Positions 32,620 to 46,300 of a DNA stretch of 64,000 nucleotides are shown here, one piece after another. Position numbers and translations under genes: made by a program. This stretch comes from Clonostachys chloroleuca (taxonomy: Eukaryota; Ascomycota; Sordariomycetes; Hypocreales; Bionectriaceae): NCBI GenBank assembly GCA_037952775.1, contig JBANAY010000003.1, forward strand, positions 8,432,001 to 8,496,000. The letters run 5' to 3'. Each line of letters begins with the position of its first letter. Position 1 is the first letter of the stretch. The notes under the pieces are model-generated. The model was not told the DNA's origin and did no database searches. It saw only the letters and a list, made by a program, of their open reading frames with translations.

Positions 32620-35600
32620 CTAGTACAGCCCCTCGTCATCGCTCGCTGTCCCCTCCTGGAACCCAGCGGCGGCAGCCCTCCCCTTCCCCTTGTCCCTGCG
32701 CAGCGTCCACCCATCATCATCACCGTCCTCCGCCACGGCCTTGCCCTTGCCCTTGGCGGCAGATGACGACGATTGCTTCTTCTGCGCATCGCTACCCTCG
32801 AACGTGGCCCTCACCCTCTCGTAGTGCTGCAGCTCGCCCTGGCTGACGCTGGGCACGAGCTCCTCCTGGGCGGCGGAGAAGTCGGGCTCGGTGACGACGA
32901 CGGCGAGGTCGGCGGGGCTGGCGTGGTGGTCGAAGAAGTAGGCGGTGGACATGTCGCCGCCGAGCTGGCGGATCTTGGCGTCGACCTGGTTGGCCTGGCG
33001 GGTGACGGCCTTGAGCATGGCGTCGCTGCAGAGGGCGTAGAAGTCGGCGCCCGTGTACGTGAGCGGGAGGCGGTCCGCGACGGATTTGAGGGACAGCGCT
33101 GGGTCGAGGGCGAATCTGTTTTTAACGTGTTAGTAAAGATGGGCATTATGTATCAGAGGGTAAGAGGGGGGATACGTACTTGCGTGTGAGCGCCTGCAGG
33201 ATAGTGAGCTGCTTCTCGTGGGTGTCGGAAACGCCCAGGTAGAGCATCTTGTCGAACCTTCCTGGCCGCAGCAACGCCGGGTCGAGGAGGTCAGGCCGGT
33301 TGGTCGCGCCGATGACGAAGACGCCGCCGCTGTCGCCGTCCCCGCCCGACATGCCGTCGAGCTCGGCCAGCAGCTGGGACACGATCCGGTCCATGACGCC
33401 GCCGCTGTCCCCCTGGTTGCCGCGCTTGGGGGCCACCGAGTCCAGCTCGTCGAAGAAGACGACGCAGGGCCTTGCGTCGCGGGCGCGCTGGAAGACGCGG
33501 CGCACGTTGGCCTCGGACTCGCCGATGTACATGTTGAGGAGCTCGGGGCCCTTGACGCTGAAGAAGTTGAGGCTGTACTCGGTGGCGATGGCCTTGGCGA
33601 GTAGAGTCTTTCCTGTGCCGGGGGGACCGTAGAACAGGATGCCGGATCGCTTCTTCATGCCGCGGGCGAAGAGCTCGGGCCGCTCGAGTGGGAGCTGGAT
33701 GGTCTCGGTGATGGCGTCCTTGACGTTGGAGAGACCACCGACATCGTCCCATGTGACGTTGGGGATCTTGGGCGCGCCGATCGAGTCTGAGAAGTTCTTG
33801 CGGGCCGCTTCGACTGCTGCGTCGAGGTCGCCCTTGGTGAGGCAGAGCGCCGCAGGTCCGCCGGCGACCTGGACATCTCGGACGGTCACAGCAGGCTCGC
33901 CAGGAGACAACTCTGAGGCTGAGGTGGCCAAGGCTTCGAGACGAAATTGCTGAGCAGCCGAGGCCCGGTCTACCACGTCTACCAAATCACCAGCCACGAG
34001 GGCAGCAGTCTTGAGAGCAATCGCATTTAGATCGATGCTTGGCTCGAGACTCAGCCCCCTATTCTCCAAAATGTTGCGCAGTATAGCCTCACGCTCGCCC
34101 TCGTCGGGGGCGTTCATCTCCAGCTCATGCGTGAAGAGTCCACGCACACCGTCGGGAACCTTGTCAACCTCATTCGTTGTCGCAATAAGGACTCTTGTAT
34201 CGTTGAGCACCTCCTTCATCGTCGCCTCGATTCGGTCTGCGGTCAATGCCTCGATGTGCTGGATGAGCAAGCCACAGCAGTCCGGGCCGCAGCTCATAGC
34301 CCGTTCAGCGCGGGTGCGAAGGAAGCCTTCCGTCTTCACATCGCTTCCACTACCACCACCCTCGCTCAGGATATCGTAAGCGTCGATGATGAATGTGTGA
34401 AGACCAATGTCCGAGCATGCTGCAGCTGCCAGAGTCGCCTTTCCGATGTGTCTGTGGGTGGAAGTCAGGAGGATGGCAACAGGAGGCATCTTGAGATGAA
34501 TCGCCCTTTGGCTTGTTGCCGCAGCCAACAGCTGCCGTAGCTGGTGTCTGAGAGGAGACACATGGCTTTGCTCCTCCTGCGCTGAGGGCAGCGGAATCGC
34601 TGGTCCATCAGCATCCCGCCTGGGGGTCTTCTTCAGACCGAGGTAATAAGGCCAGGTGCTCCCCTTGGTACCGGGAATGCGACTCGTCTGAAAGCCGGAT
34701 CCGTGCATACCCACGGACGAGCTGTCAATGCAAGCAACCGAGCCCCAGAGACTCTCGGCCGTCCCATCTTCATCCTCATCAGCCTTGTTGATCTGGATGC
34801 TGCCAACCTTGAACCACGCCACATTGTCAAAGCTTGACGGCTCCTGGCTACCAGGCTTGCCTGTCAGAGCAACGACATCATCTACTTCAGAGCCTCCTCC
34901 AATCGTTTCCTGTAAAGCCCGGCCAAGCTGAGCATCTACAGGCACTCCGATGAGGTCGCCAGACCGTACCAGCCTAGTCTTGGAAGCAAAGAAATGCTTC
35001 AATCCGCCCAAAACTGCCGTCTGATAAGCCCTCTCTGCAGAGATTGGCGTCCGCACGTGGTGAATGGTAATCTCCCGTGCATATGGGGGCGGGAGGCACT
35101 CGTAAATCTCGGCAACGTCCCCTTACCCAGGTAAGATGACTTCTTCCGCAGCGGCGCAATCCGGAGGTACTTGGCCTCATCCAGGTTAGCCAGCAGGATG
35201 GGGGACGCGTACGCCGTCGGGCTCGGCGTCGGCTGCACCTGGGAGTCGAAGAATGAAAGCCTTCTCTCTCCCATCTTCGAGCTCGGTATCCTCGTCATCG
35301 GACGCTGCGCGTAACTTTCCGGGAGACCGTAGACACGAACCGGCCGCCAGTTTCCAGGGGCCTCCGAGTTCAGTTGGCCAAAGCTGCCCAACCCGAACGC
35401 TCCAAAGCCGTTGACGGGGGTTCCTCAGCAGCTTCGATGCGAACCCAATCGCCTGAGAAACAACCGATTTTAGACAGTGATGATACATGAACGTAGACGC
35501 GAGCTTCGTCGTCGTCCTCTGGCGCAGGCTTGGGATGTAAAGAGTCTGCCGGCATGGGCCCAAGTAGTCCCTGCGCCTTGAACAGTCGCCCCCTAGGCCT

Positions 35601-36814
35601 ATCAGGCCGTGCCGTAGTCGCCGTCATGTTGGAGAAGACTGAGCCGGGCGTCGACACACCATTGGTCTTGCGTCCCCTGAGCGTGCCCACGGTCATCGGC
35701 GTGCCAGCCTGGAGTGTGGAAACACCACTGGCAGCAGAGGTGGGGAGCGTAGGCGCCTGCAGAGATATCATGTCGTCCATGGAATCGTCCGAGAGGTTGT
35801 CGTCGTCCTCATCCCGGTCGGTGTCTGACAGGTCCGTCTCCGTCTCGGTGCCCGTCTCCGTCTCCTCCCCGCCAGGCGCATCAGACCGATCACGCTCCTC
35901 GGCCGCGGAGAAGAACTGGTCCGTGTTCCCGCCGTCGTCGTCCTCGCTCGTCTGGCGGCTGACGGTGATGGAGGGCGTCGAGATCCTCGCGCGCTTCCCC
36001 TGGCCCCGTCCCCGCATGAGAATGATCTTGGTCGTGTCGGCTAAGACACCCTGCGCCACAGGCTCGCACAGCATGATCCGCCCGGGGCTCGGAGGCACAT
36101 GGGTTACGGGGTGCGGAGGCAGCGGCAAGGGGAACAGGTCCTCTGCGTGGACGATCTTGAGGCTGCTCAACGCATACCTCAGCGCCGAGGCCAGCTTCTC
36201 GTCCGCCGTGGCCGAGCCCTTGCCCCGCCCCGCGGCCGTGGGATGGTCCCGGTAGAAGGTTCCCTCCCCAGCCTCCAGCCGCCGCGTCAGGTCGCCCTCG
36301 ATGTTAACGTACACGGTGTCGAGACGGATGGGGGCTGCGTCGAGGACCAGCACGTCGAGGCCGCTCCGATGACCGGCCAGCTTGGAGGGGGCGAGACGCT
36401 GCAGGGAAACGGCGAATCGCTGCAGGCACGACGACGAGGGGGAGAAATATACAGTCGAGGTCGCACCCAGGGTCGTGGAGCGAGTCACAGGGACGAGGGA
36501 CCAAGGAGCGCCAGTCGCTGAGGCTTGCGGAGTCCATGGCGCGAGGGCAATATGGGCTACATCGGTGCTCGAATCTACGTCTGTTGCTGTTGCTGCGCGG
36601 CCAAAGGTCAGCTACCGTGAAATGACAAAAGGGCATCGAAGTTTGAGAATGATTGTCCCTTACCCTGGTTGGGGAACAGCTCGCGGAACAGGTCGTCTGA
36701 GAGGAGACCTACATCTCCTCGGATCTGGTCGTCGAGGACCAGCCGTGCTGCGACTGGTGGTTTGTCGGTGCGACGACGGCGCCGTCGCCTCCGACTAAGT
36801 GCTGCGCTGGCCAT
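32620..36814 (-). CDS. PEX6: Peroxisomal AAA+ ATPase Pex6
   Basis: Exons 36814-36664, 36592-33180 and 33115-32620; introns of 71 nt (branch GCTGAC, acceptor GCGCAG) and 64 nt. The product would be about 1353 residues. Pex6 with Pex1 forms the motor that pulls the receptor Pex5 from the peroxisome membrane. The D1 ring is degenerate as usual (HRHIGKAT near 763, GLLIQHIEAL lacking Asp-Glu); D2 is intact with GPPGTGKT near 1038, VVFFDELD, an arginine-finger region with ATNRPDLLDPALLRPGR and a second-region GADFYALCSDA. The N-terminal domain carries an acidic Ser/Thr-rich insert. Exon 2 loses frame twice, each time where a G/C run is one base short: G5 at 35416-35420 (EEPP/VNGFGAFG) and C4 at 35119-35122 (YLGKG/DVAEIYE). 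Two added bases restore one frame that also fits both introns. Confidence 0.95.
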
Positions 36815-37907
36815 TGCCAGTGATCAATGAGGCTAATATACGCCCCTCCGGTCGAGTAAGTGCTGGTGGTTTGCAGAGTCTTTGCGAGGGGAGAGTGGAC
36901 GGCTTGTGAGAAAAGAGCTTGGGCCCTTCTGGTGGTGCGAACCTTCGGCCAAGTATCTGGGCGGATCGGTAGACGCTCCGAACCAGCAGCTGAGGAGCCA
37001 ATGCCAGTCACCAAGGGGCTGGCTGTCTTGTGTATCTGCCCGCGATGCTGGACGGCCTTTCACATAGCCGAATTAGAAGGAACCTGGGGAAGCAGCGCAG
37101 AAACGAGTTGGAGAAGTGACAAAGACAGACTGGTTCACATGGGCCAGTGACATTATGCAGCACGCTGCTAAACCTGATGGTTGCCATCGGGGGTTGGAGC
37201 TCTGCTGCTTGGGGGAAATCTGGGGCTCGGCTCGGACCCCTGCACAAGCCTCGGCAAGCAGAATAAGCATGGACCCCAACTGATGCATCGCAGAGTCGGC
37301 CGGGTAGGATTTGCCTGGCTGGGCGACGGATTTTGTTTCCGGGTTTGGACTCTGTATACATCACTTTACTTGTTCGCGATCCTCTCATCCATCCGTTTGG
37401 TTATATCAGAGCTGATAGCAGTGGCGGAATGTCTCATGGTCCCAAGCTAGATTTCTCTCTATAGGGTATGTCAAAGCTATTGCACCCAAAAGCACAATGG
37501 AATGGAATGGAACTGGCAACTAGCGCAACACTTATTATGGTTGGAATGTGGAAAATATGGCAGCTGGTATGGTCAGAAATAGCTCTTTGTATTTTTAAAT
37601 GGAAAAGCATTGGTCATTAAATTGCTTCGTGAGCCCCTTCTTCTTCGTCCCTTTTTCCTTCGCTGTCCTCCTCCTCAAACAGCCAACAGTCTATATTGTC
37701 GCCAAATATGTCCATAAAAAAATCATCGCCAGCAGTCATGCAAACTAGAAAGCGTACATCGTATGTCTATACATTGACATTTCCAACAGTCAGATTTCAT
37801 CGCGTATGAATACCAGTCTTTGCAACTCCGGGACGCCGTTATGGGAAAACGATGCAGCATCTGACAGGAATAAAAGAAAAAGTGTTCCTCCTCTCCTCTA
37901 TCCCTCA
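36815..37907. other. Intergenic, no gene seen
   Basis: PEX6 promoter side and the 3' flank of the b561-like gene. It includes a short GGAAT run at about 37497-37512. Small frames on both strands lack domains. Confidence 0.5.
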
Positions 37908-40628
37908 TTATTCAAACATGTCCGCACCCGACGGCCGGCTGCTGCTGCCCCTCCGTCTCTCCATCCGTCGCCGTTGTCGTCTCGTGTCTGCCGCAGAGCC
38001 CACTGTCGGCGCCCTCCCGGGGTTCGTCTGGGAACCGCTCATCTGACTCCATGTCCCGTGGCTCTCCTGGCTGCCAAGGCTGGACACGGTCTGTCCTGCC
38101 GCGATCGAAGTGCCCGCTGGCCCCGGCTGCCCGGCAGCTCCGCCGGAATAGTATGCTGAATCCTTACCTGCGTTCCGGCGGCCCTTGGCAAAGGCAGGGT
38201 TGGGGGGCGACAGAGGTCCCAGATCGCTAATCTCCGGCTCTGTTGCTGCTGCCTCCGTGCGGCGCTCAACTTCCGACTCCGCCCTCCGCTGGCTGGAGTC
38301 GCGTCGGTATCGAGTGCGGGTGTAGCCTGGCGGGTCGATCCCGGACAAGTCACTCTCCGAATCTGCGCGACTCCTACTCCTGTTGCCTCGGGCGGTTCTG
38401 GCCTCCTCCTCTGTTAGTCGGCGAAGCGTCACGTTCCTGTCCTTGTCATCATGCACTTTGAGCTTCAAGCTAACAGACTGGCTGTGGGGTGACCCGTAGC
38501 GCTGTCTGTCACGATCCTGCTCAGCCGCCAGGCTTGCGGCTCTCGCCTGAGCAGCTTTCCCAGCCTTGTCTCCAACCGACCGTCTTCGCGAGGAGTCTCG
38601 TCGCTTGGGCCGAGGATCTGAGAGGATCGAGCTCTCTACCTCGGGGCGGGGAATCAACGGAGGCTCCGGCGGCGAGATCGGCGAGAGGGGCTCGGTGTCG
38701 TGTCGCGAGCTCGACCTGGCCCGCGGCAACTTACCTGTGCCCGAAACGACGGGAACGGGGTGCTTAGCATCACTAGCTTGGGGCGGCCTGCTGTCATCAT
38801 CGAATGACGATTCCGTCATCTCCGTTGCAGTTACTTGAGATGGCATGCCCGTCTGCCGTCTGGGCAGTGGTCGTCTCGATAATTTCCTGGTCGGTGATAC
38901 ATAACCATCCCCAGTGTATCGAGGTTCTGTCAGGCCGGATCTCATATCATCTTCCTCTTGGATTCGCTTATCCTCCTCCTTCTTGGCTCGCTTATCTGCC
39001 AGTTTTTTGCCGAACCAACCCAGCCCTAAGCCAGCAAACAGACCCTTGGCAGCACCGCCAGCGCGACTTGACTCAGGCGGCGGCGCACGGCGCGAAGGGC
39101 TTACATATGATGAGTATTCGGAGTCCTCGAAACTGCTCCTGCGGCCAGGACGTCGCCCAGCACCACCTGATGCGCGAGGGGGGCTGTCATTTCGACGGGA
39201 TCCCAATCTAGTGTCGGCGGCACTAAGTGCACCAGCCATCATTGGTGGTGGCGGGGGTCCAGGCGCAGGTCCAGGTGTAGGTGACATCAAGGAGGTTTCG
39301 GTTGGGGCTGGGCGGGTATCTTCAGTGTACACGCTGCTGAGTTCGCTCTGGAATCGGCCTGGGCGTTGACGGCGAGGAGTCTCGGTAGACACGGCTGAGT
39401 ACTCGTCACTTCGATTTTGTTTGTCCTTGCGGTTCATCAAGCCTGAGACCAGTTTTCCTGCACCCAGGGCTGCGGCGGCGCCTCCGAATATCTTCATGAA
39501 GCCACCTCCGCCCTCCTTACGGGGAGGAGGAAGCTCGGAGTAACTTTTCTCGCTGAAATAACTGGCGGGAGCACCAGGTCGGGATGCCGTAGTTTGCGGG
39601 CCATGGCTTCGGTACGAGGGCGAGTGACTCCTGCTCCTGCTCCGACTCCTACTTCTGCTGCGACTGCGACTGCGTCCGCGATCCTTGTTCTTCTTTCTGT
39701 TCAGGAAAGCAAAGGCCGCACCGCCAGCAGCAAGAGGGCCGAGCCACTTCAGTTTACTGCTGTGATCTTTGCCTACTTCGGTATGAGGTGCCTCGGAGGC
39801 AAAGTATTCGGTGTCCGTGATTCCGGTTACTCGAGTTCTGCCGGCCTCAGACGGTGCTCCTCCCGACATGATGTACTCACGCCTGCTAGCGGACCTGAAA
39901 TTCAGGATGAAGTACAGCACGAAGAGGAGGGCCATCCATACAGCGTACAGGATGAAGGTATACTGGGGAGAACCATACAGGGTAAGCCCAAGAGGAACTT
40001 GTGCAATCCCTAGCAAAGCCATGCCCCTTCCAATCCATTGATGAAGCGTCACCCGAAGAGACCGAAGCTTCTTGATACCCCTGATGAAGATTCCGGCCAG
40101 GAACTGGACGCAAAACAGCACATACAGAACCAGGCCAATGACGTGATGTGGGTTCGAAAGGGAACGCTTCGGGCCAACGGCAATGTTTCCAAGGATGAAG
40201 ACAATCGTGAGTAGAAGAGCGGAGAGGATGTGGAGTTGGACGTGGTATCTGACAGCAGCTCCAGGCCGACGGTCGTAAAAGCGCATCAACATCAGGGCCG
40301 ACGGGATGAGGAGCAGAAACACGAGCGCGCCGAGAACGCCGTGAGCGATGATTATCGTATGGTATTGTGTTAACGTTGAGAATCGATTTCCCATGCCTAA
40401 AAAAAGATTGACAACAAGGGTTAGTGGCAATTGTCAAGTACACAACACACGGAATCCAGGGCAGATTGGCTCACCATTGTATCGCATGGTCTCGAAGTTG
40501 GGTGCTACCAGATTGGGCAGCAGGTAGGTATTCTTGGTGAAGTCCCAGGTCCCATCGCCTACGGTCATAGTATCCGAGTCGTAGGTGACAGAACCCGGGT
40601 CTGAAAACTCCTCTGGAGTCGGCGCCAT
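37908..40628 (-). CDS. Cytochrome b561-like membrane protein with long Ser/Arg-rich tail
   Basis: Two exons, 40628-40475 and 40396-37908, with a 78-nt intron, give about 880 residues. After a short extracytoplasmic segment, five or so membrane helices follow between about residues 65 and 245. They contain His residues placed like b561 heme ligands (AHGVLGA, VQLHILSA, PHHVIGLV, LHQWIGRG). The family moves electrons across membranes; here no DOMON domain precedes the helices. The remaining 630 residues are disordered, basic and Ser/Pro-rich, with an uninterrupted Arg-Ser dipeptide run near residue 310, two Gly-rich hydrophobic patches (GGAAAALGAG and KGLFAGLGLGWFGKK) and an RS-rich end. Fungal homologues of this architecture are usually annotated only as integral membrane proteins. 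Electron-transfer activity is inferred from the His pattern. Confidence 0.82.
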
Positions 40629-42116
40629 GATGGCGGCGACTATGACGAACTCGAGGTCAAGCCAGAAGGGATCCTCGTTGGTGGGATCTAAAGCTGTTCG
40701 CCAACTGGTGGTGGGTGGTGGTGAACAATGGACTCGGGATGTAGCGAGGAATTTCGATGTCGCAGATGGAGGTTAGAATGGAGACTGTCACTGTCTGAGC
40801 CTTGAGCAGAGACGGGCGGACGTTGGTGGGAACGGCAACGGGGTCCAAATATTTGCTGGTTGGCGGGGTGAGCTAAAGTGGTTGCGGCGCCCTGACCATG
40901 CTGAAGATTCGCCTTGTTGGACTACCGACCACCATTCGCCAGCAATGATGATACGGAAGATAAAAATGTAGATGGGATGAGAGTTGCAGCAGAACGACAG
41001 TGCGAAAAAAAGAAATATGGACATCAGTCAACAGCGTTCGCTGGCAGATGGGGTCTGGAACGGCTCAACAGCTTGTTCGCACAAGCTCTGCTGATCCGCT
41101 GGTTGCGGGGTGACGGCGAGAACCCCTGCACAGCTGTCTGGAGCTAAGCCACAGGACGGACAGGCGTGGCTGCAACTCGTTGGCTGTGGCTAGAGCCCGG
41201 CCCCACTCGCGTGCTTCCCGTCCTCATGTGGTCTCACCGTCTTCTCCTCTGACTCGCCTTCGGTGTAGGTACAAGATGTTTATTTCCCATCGTGTCCTGG
41301 CGGTAGTGTGACCCGTCGGACACGGGAGATCTGCTTCTGGGTACTACAATACCCCTCAGCCGCGCCGATACATATAGCGACCACGTTCCACCTCACACCC
41401 GTACTGATTGTCGGGTTGCTTGTGGGGAGGTGTTGCGCCCAGCTGCAATGACATTGGCCGTATATGTGCTTACCCATTCGGCTCTCAAGCTACGGGGCGT
41501 AGTCTCCTGACTTCTAGTAGGTCATGAAACATCAATTCGTGCGGGTTCTTCGCGTGAAGGATGAGCCAAACTGCTGCTCCAAATGATTACCAAGTTTTGC
41601 CCTTTCACTCACTGCAGTGACAGGAAATCGACTGTGTAAAGCATATTTAATATCAATTGCTTAATGCCTACGGTATCTCATAGTCAATCCGCAGTGTGCT
41701 GCATTGATGGCCAGGCAGTTCCACGCCATACCGTGGAAGGCAGAGGTGAGGCAAAAGCATCGTACAATAGGTAAACACGCAATAGCTACAGAAATCTCGA
41801 GTCTTTTCCACGCTTTCATTCAAAGAAATGGAGCAGCTAATCATCCTTTTTCAGCCTACACTGCCCAGAATGAGTTGTAGGGAACAATTGAGATGAATCT
41901 AAGTCACTGTCTCTCACATGCGCTCGTCATTGGTTAGTACTCTCGATCCCAACTCAAGGGGTCACCTTTCACTTCAACCCTGAGTTTCAAAGTATTAAAA
42001 CGTAACTTGTGTTTTGCGGCCGGCATGTCGTGCGCTAAAGAAATTCCCCCTTCCTTCGTCTTCTTCACCACGTTGACCTGCACTCATCACGGATCTCCAC
42101 AGTGGCCTCATTCACG
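40629..42116. other. Divergent promoter region between the b561-like and GT32 genes
   Basis: 1.5 kb between two genes transcribed away from each other. No other coding frame is supported. Confidence 0.5.
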
Positions 42117-43357
42117 ATGTTGCCACTCTTCCATGAACTAGAGAAATCTCTGCCTTCTCGAATTGTATTCTCGCTCGCCAAGCGGCCTTATCGGACCGCG
42201 TCAATTGTCCTTTTACTCGTGTTGGCATCGATCTTTTGGGTGTATCATGCCATCACGGCAGAGAGCTTCATCACTCTCTTGAATACTGGGTTGAGCACTC
42301 AGGTATTTGGACCCGGAGGTGGGCGGCATAATGGGTCCGCTGCTGGTTTACACAAACCTGTCGGTATACCTATGAAGATTTGGCAAATCATGCTACCCAA
42401 GCCGCGCGATGATGGTCCGCCTCATCCACCCGACCCGGCACAACTTCAAGATACTCCATCCTGGCTGGTCTTGAATCCCGATTACAAGTAGTATGTTATC
42501 ACAATTTATAATGCCTTTGGCTCTATTTCATGTTCATTCTCCCCGTGCGGACTTGTTTGCAAATATCAATGACGAATACCTGCCGTTGCGTCCCGGCTTT
42601 TACCCTCTTCCTTTCCCTATTGCTATGAACGATGAGACTTCGTTGACTAACGCCTAGACTCTAAAATAGCACACTTGTAGGCGAAAGAGGGGGTATAGAA
42701 TTTGTCGACAACAACTTCGCCGACCAACCAGCCATCATCGAAACATATAAGGGTCTCCAGAACATGGGGATGAAGTCGGACCTCCTACGCTACCTCCTCT
42801 TATACATCGAGGGAGGTGTTTATACAGATACCGATACAGTGGCCATCAAAGGCGTCGACGAATGGGTCCCCGACTTAATCAAGAGCGAGGTAAACTTGGT
42901 AGTTGGAATCGAATTCGACAGGCGGGACGGCGCAGCTTGGACTGAAATTCCTCACTGGCTTCAGTTCTGCCAGTGGACGATTGCAGCGAAACCCAAGCAC
43001 CCTGTTTTCCAAATGATGGTTCAACGCGCTTTGTATTCCATCGACCTACTGTCGACGGAAGTGTACAATTCGCCTCTTGATAGTATCTCACCCACTAGCT
43101 TTGAGGTGATGAACTCCACGGGCCCGGCGGCTTGGACAGACGTTGTCTTCGAGTATCTGCAGCAGCTCGACCCCTCGTTGGAGGACACCAAGGATCTGTC
43201 GTTCATGACAGGGCCAAAGTTGATCGGGGATGTCTTGGTTCTCAATATTGATGGGTTCGGGATGGGGCAACAACATTCAAAAAGTACAAATGACGGGACT
43301 ATTCCTTCACAGGCACTTGTGAAACATCTCTTCCGGGGCTCTTGGAGAACGAGTTAA
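42117..43357 (+). CDS. GT32 (OCH1-like) glycosyltransferase, type II Golgi membrane protein
   Basis: Exons 42117-42490 and 42670-43357; a 179-nt intron (GTATGT...AAATAG) rebuilds NPDYKYTLVGERGG, a family hallmark, and the product is about 353 residues. A short cytoplasmic tail is followed by one membrane helix (residues about 28-45, SIVLLLVLASIFWVYHAI) and a lumenal domain. GT32 features: IPMKIWQIMLP, a MKSDLLRYLLLYIEGGVY segment and the DxD-type metal site TDTDT near residues 177-181, then HWLQFCQW and the ALVKHLFRGSW end. Relatives transfer mannose or other hexoses to N-glycans or sphingolipids in the Golgi; the acceptor here is unknown. The start at 42117 is the first in-frame ATG. Confidence 0.9.
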
Positions 43358-46300
43358 GCATCAAAAGGTTATACAGCTTTTATTTACAGCCGTTGTTATT
43401 TGATTTACGATATTGATAATTTGAGTAAGGTATTCATGAATGAAATACATTCTGACATGTTGTCAATTGAAACGCTGTTGTTGAACTATATGATCCCGAC
43501 ACTCATCCAACAAAATGGGTCAGTCTAGGGTATCGAAGTCGCACATTGACGACTCCAGGTCAGCAATTTCCCATTACAACAGCTCAAGTTCAAGACTTTG
43601 GATCACAGCGGTCATGAATGACGCGAGAACTACCCCAGCAGATACTACTAGACGGAATTTAGCTCGTGGCACTGATTTCGACTCCATGAACGGGCCTCAC
43701 TGGCTCAGCATTCGTGTTGCCGGCCTGCTCGCCTGGGCCTGCAAGGTTAGGCGAAGTAAAGCGACGACACAAACTTAGGTAGTCCTCCCTTCCTCTGAAT
43801 TTTTCCTGCAAAAGTCACGGCCAAAGGCTCTCTCTTGGCTCGAACATAAAGAGCTGGCGATGCTCTGACGTCCATTTGGAAAAGTACCAAGAGCCACTAC
43901 ATCTACCTAAGATACGAAACCACTCATCCCACCAATCTTTGAGATCGAGGTATCAAGTGTCAAGCCAGTGTGTCGGAACTGACTTTCGGGTCATATTCTG
44001 TGGCGGCAGCTCCCAGGAGTCAGTGTAACACCGTATGGTAAGCCCAACGAATTTCCCAACGAGAACCTGAGTTTGATTACACAGGAGCTCCAGGTTGGGC
44101 TCGTGCCGAAGCAGCCCAGGTCCTTTCCTCTATGCCGGAAAGAATGGACTCTCAATCTCAGCCGCAGATACCATTATGGCGAAAACCCCAGAACGAAATG
44201 AAAAGACTTGCCAGGCCGGCAACACGTCCTCCCTGCCAGAGCAACAGGGTAAACAAAGTGCTGGGTCTACATAGGGAAATCACTTTGGGCGACGGGTGTA
44301 CTGCCAAGAATGGCCAAGACAGCTTCCCGACGGTCGCCCTCCGCCCCCGGAATTGCTTGTTCTCCGAGACAGACAGGCCTCCGATCCCGGGACGGTATAT
44401 TGCTCAATATTATCGTCAAACCTCCTATTCGCTACATGGTATGCAACAGCCCCATCAGACGGTCCAGATATTCTTTCCCCGAGGGATTGGGCTTGCAGAT
44501 TGGGTCACACCGCGGAGACAAGGGACGCGAGCACTACAGACGATCGTGGCCAGGCTAGAAAGGGGCGAAGGTGAGTTCCACGCGAGTGTGCCTGCGAAGG
44601 GGCGACGAAAAGGACCCTGCCTCGCTGCGTTAAGGAGAACCAGGTCGATGCATGGCGACTGGGACGTTAGGCTAGGGCGGGGATGCGATGTAAAATTGCA
44701 TGCGAACCACCGACTGCAACGTCGCGAGAGATATCCAATTCAGATCAGATGGGCTCTTGAGGCAAAATCCCATGTACGATAAGCAGCCCACGCGACGTCT
44801 GTCTGCCCAGTGCTCCATGATTGTTAAGATTTGGAAACGTAGTTCGGTGTAATGTGTTGTACCATTAGGCACCAATAGGTCCAAGTCTTCATGAGCGGTG
44901 AAGTCACGGGGCTCATGCCAGAGAAGCTGTCTTCGTTGGCGGTCTATCTGCGCGAGGCTGTTCGTGGATCGTGGAGCCAGTTGTTAAACAGCATCGCGGC
45001 GGGGGCGGTCTAGGAGATTGCCAATTACTGTTATCTGTTTAGCTACTAACATGGCTGCTCATGAGGTAGATGGGTCAGAAGTAGCCAAACTGCCTCCAGA
45101 GCATCCCAGGTAGCCAATGATATTCATCGGGGCAGCCAGCCGGGCCTTGCAGTTTTAGGCAAGGTGGCAAATCAGTGGGTAGGTAAGTTGTGTCCACTGG
45201 GGCACTGAGCGCTGGCCATCTCGCCGCCTTGTCAAAGCTCACATGAAGGGACAGAGCGAGTTCTTTATTACTGGGAGCCTACGTAGCACACCAGAAGGGC
45301 GAGATGGAGATGATGTGGGCACATGGAAATTGAGATGGCGACGCAATCACCTTAGCTAATTACTCTTCAACGGCAGTTAATTGCACATATGGCATTCAAG
45401 CCTAGAAGCTTGCTTGGTGTTCCTGTGTTGTTCTTCCACTAATCGCTCAGCGACCTTGGGCAGGGCCTCATTAAGCCGTGCGCAGTGGAGAACCTAATTT
45501 AAATCTGAAACGAAGCGACGGTCTGCCCTGGGTGGCTTGTGGCGCCGCTAAGTCATCGCGCCTTCTGTAGCCACAAGTGCTGTAAATGCCATAAGGTTGC
45601 CCCAAATAGCAACAAGGATCTGCCCGGCTTACTGCATAGCTGAGATGTCCCGCTGCGCTCCAAGACGGCTGCACTTACATTCGGTGCCGTAGGTATGTTG
45701 CGAGGCTCTGTCCGTAATATCGATTTTAGGGCCGTCGCCAAGGGAAAAAGGCTAAAATAAGGTCAGGCTGTTCTAAAAATCCATTTGCCGATGCACGATG
45801 CCAACAACCGAAGGAACGGATGCACCAACAGATGCGATCGACAACGGACAGGAAAGAAAAGACGCGGTGGTTCTTTGGCCTTTCGCCGTGGCCCACATCA
45901 GCAGGCCTGGCAGCTGCTCGCTCTATGTCAATCGCAATTTGTGTGCCAACCTTGCATGAAGACCCAAAGCATCAGTTTCTGCAGAAAAGAGTTTTTATGC
46001 AACGGTTCGTGCAGCCAACCAGATGCTAGATGAAGACGTTTCCTCTTCGGGCCAATTACCATGCCTGACTCATTTGGCTTTTAACCGCCGACCGGCCCCC
46101 AACGCCAATCACGGCTGCTAATTCGACGAGTGCAATTGCACAGCTTGCTGTCGTGAGATGAACATTTGGTCACCACATGAAAATCGCAGCCCAATCCAAC
46201 ACAGCGCACACCCGCACTCATGCGAGGCGGTCTGCTGTGCGTGCTTGGCTGTTGTGCTGGCATCTCTCCGGCGCCGCACCTGACCTTCCACCCGGTTCTG

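Noticed and set aside
44132..44782. 216-residue open frame on the plus strand
   Set aside because: No domain, random-like basic composition, and other frames open over the same DNA.
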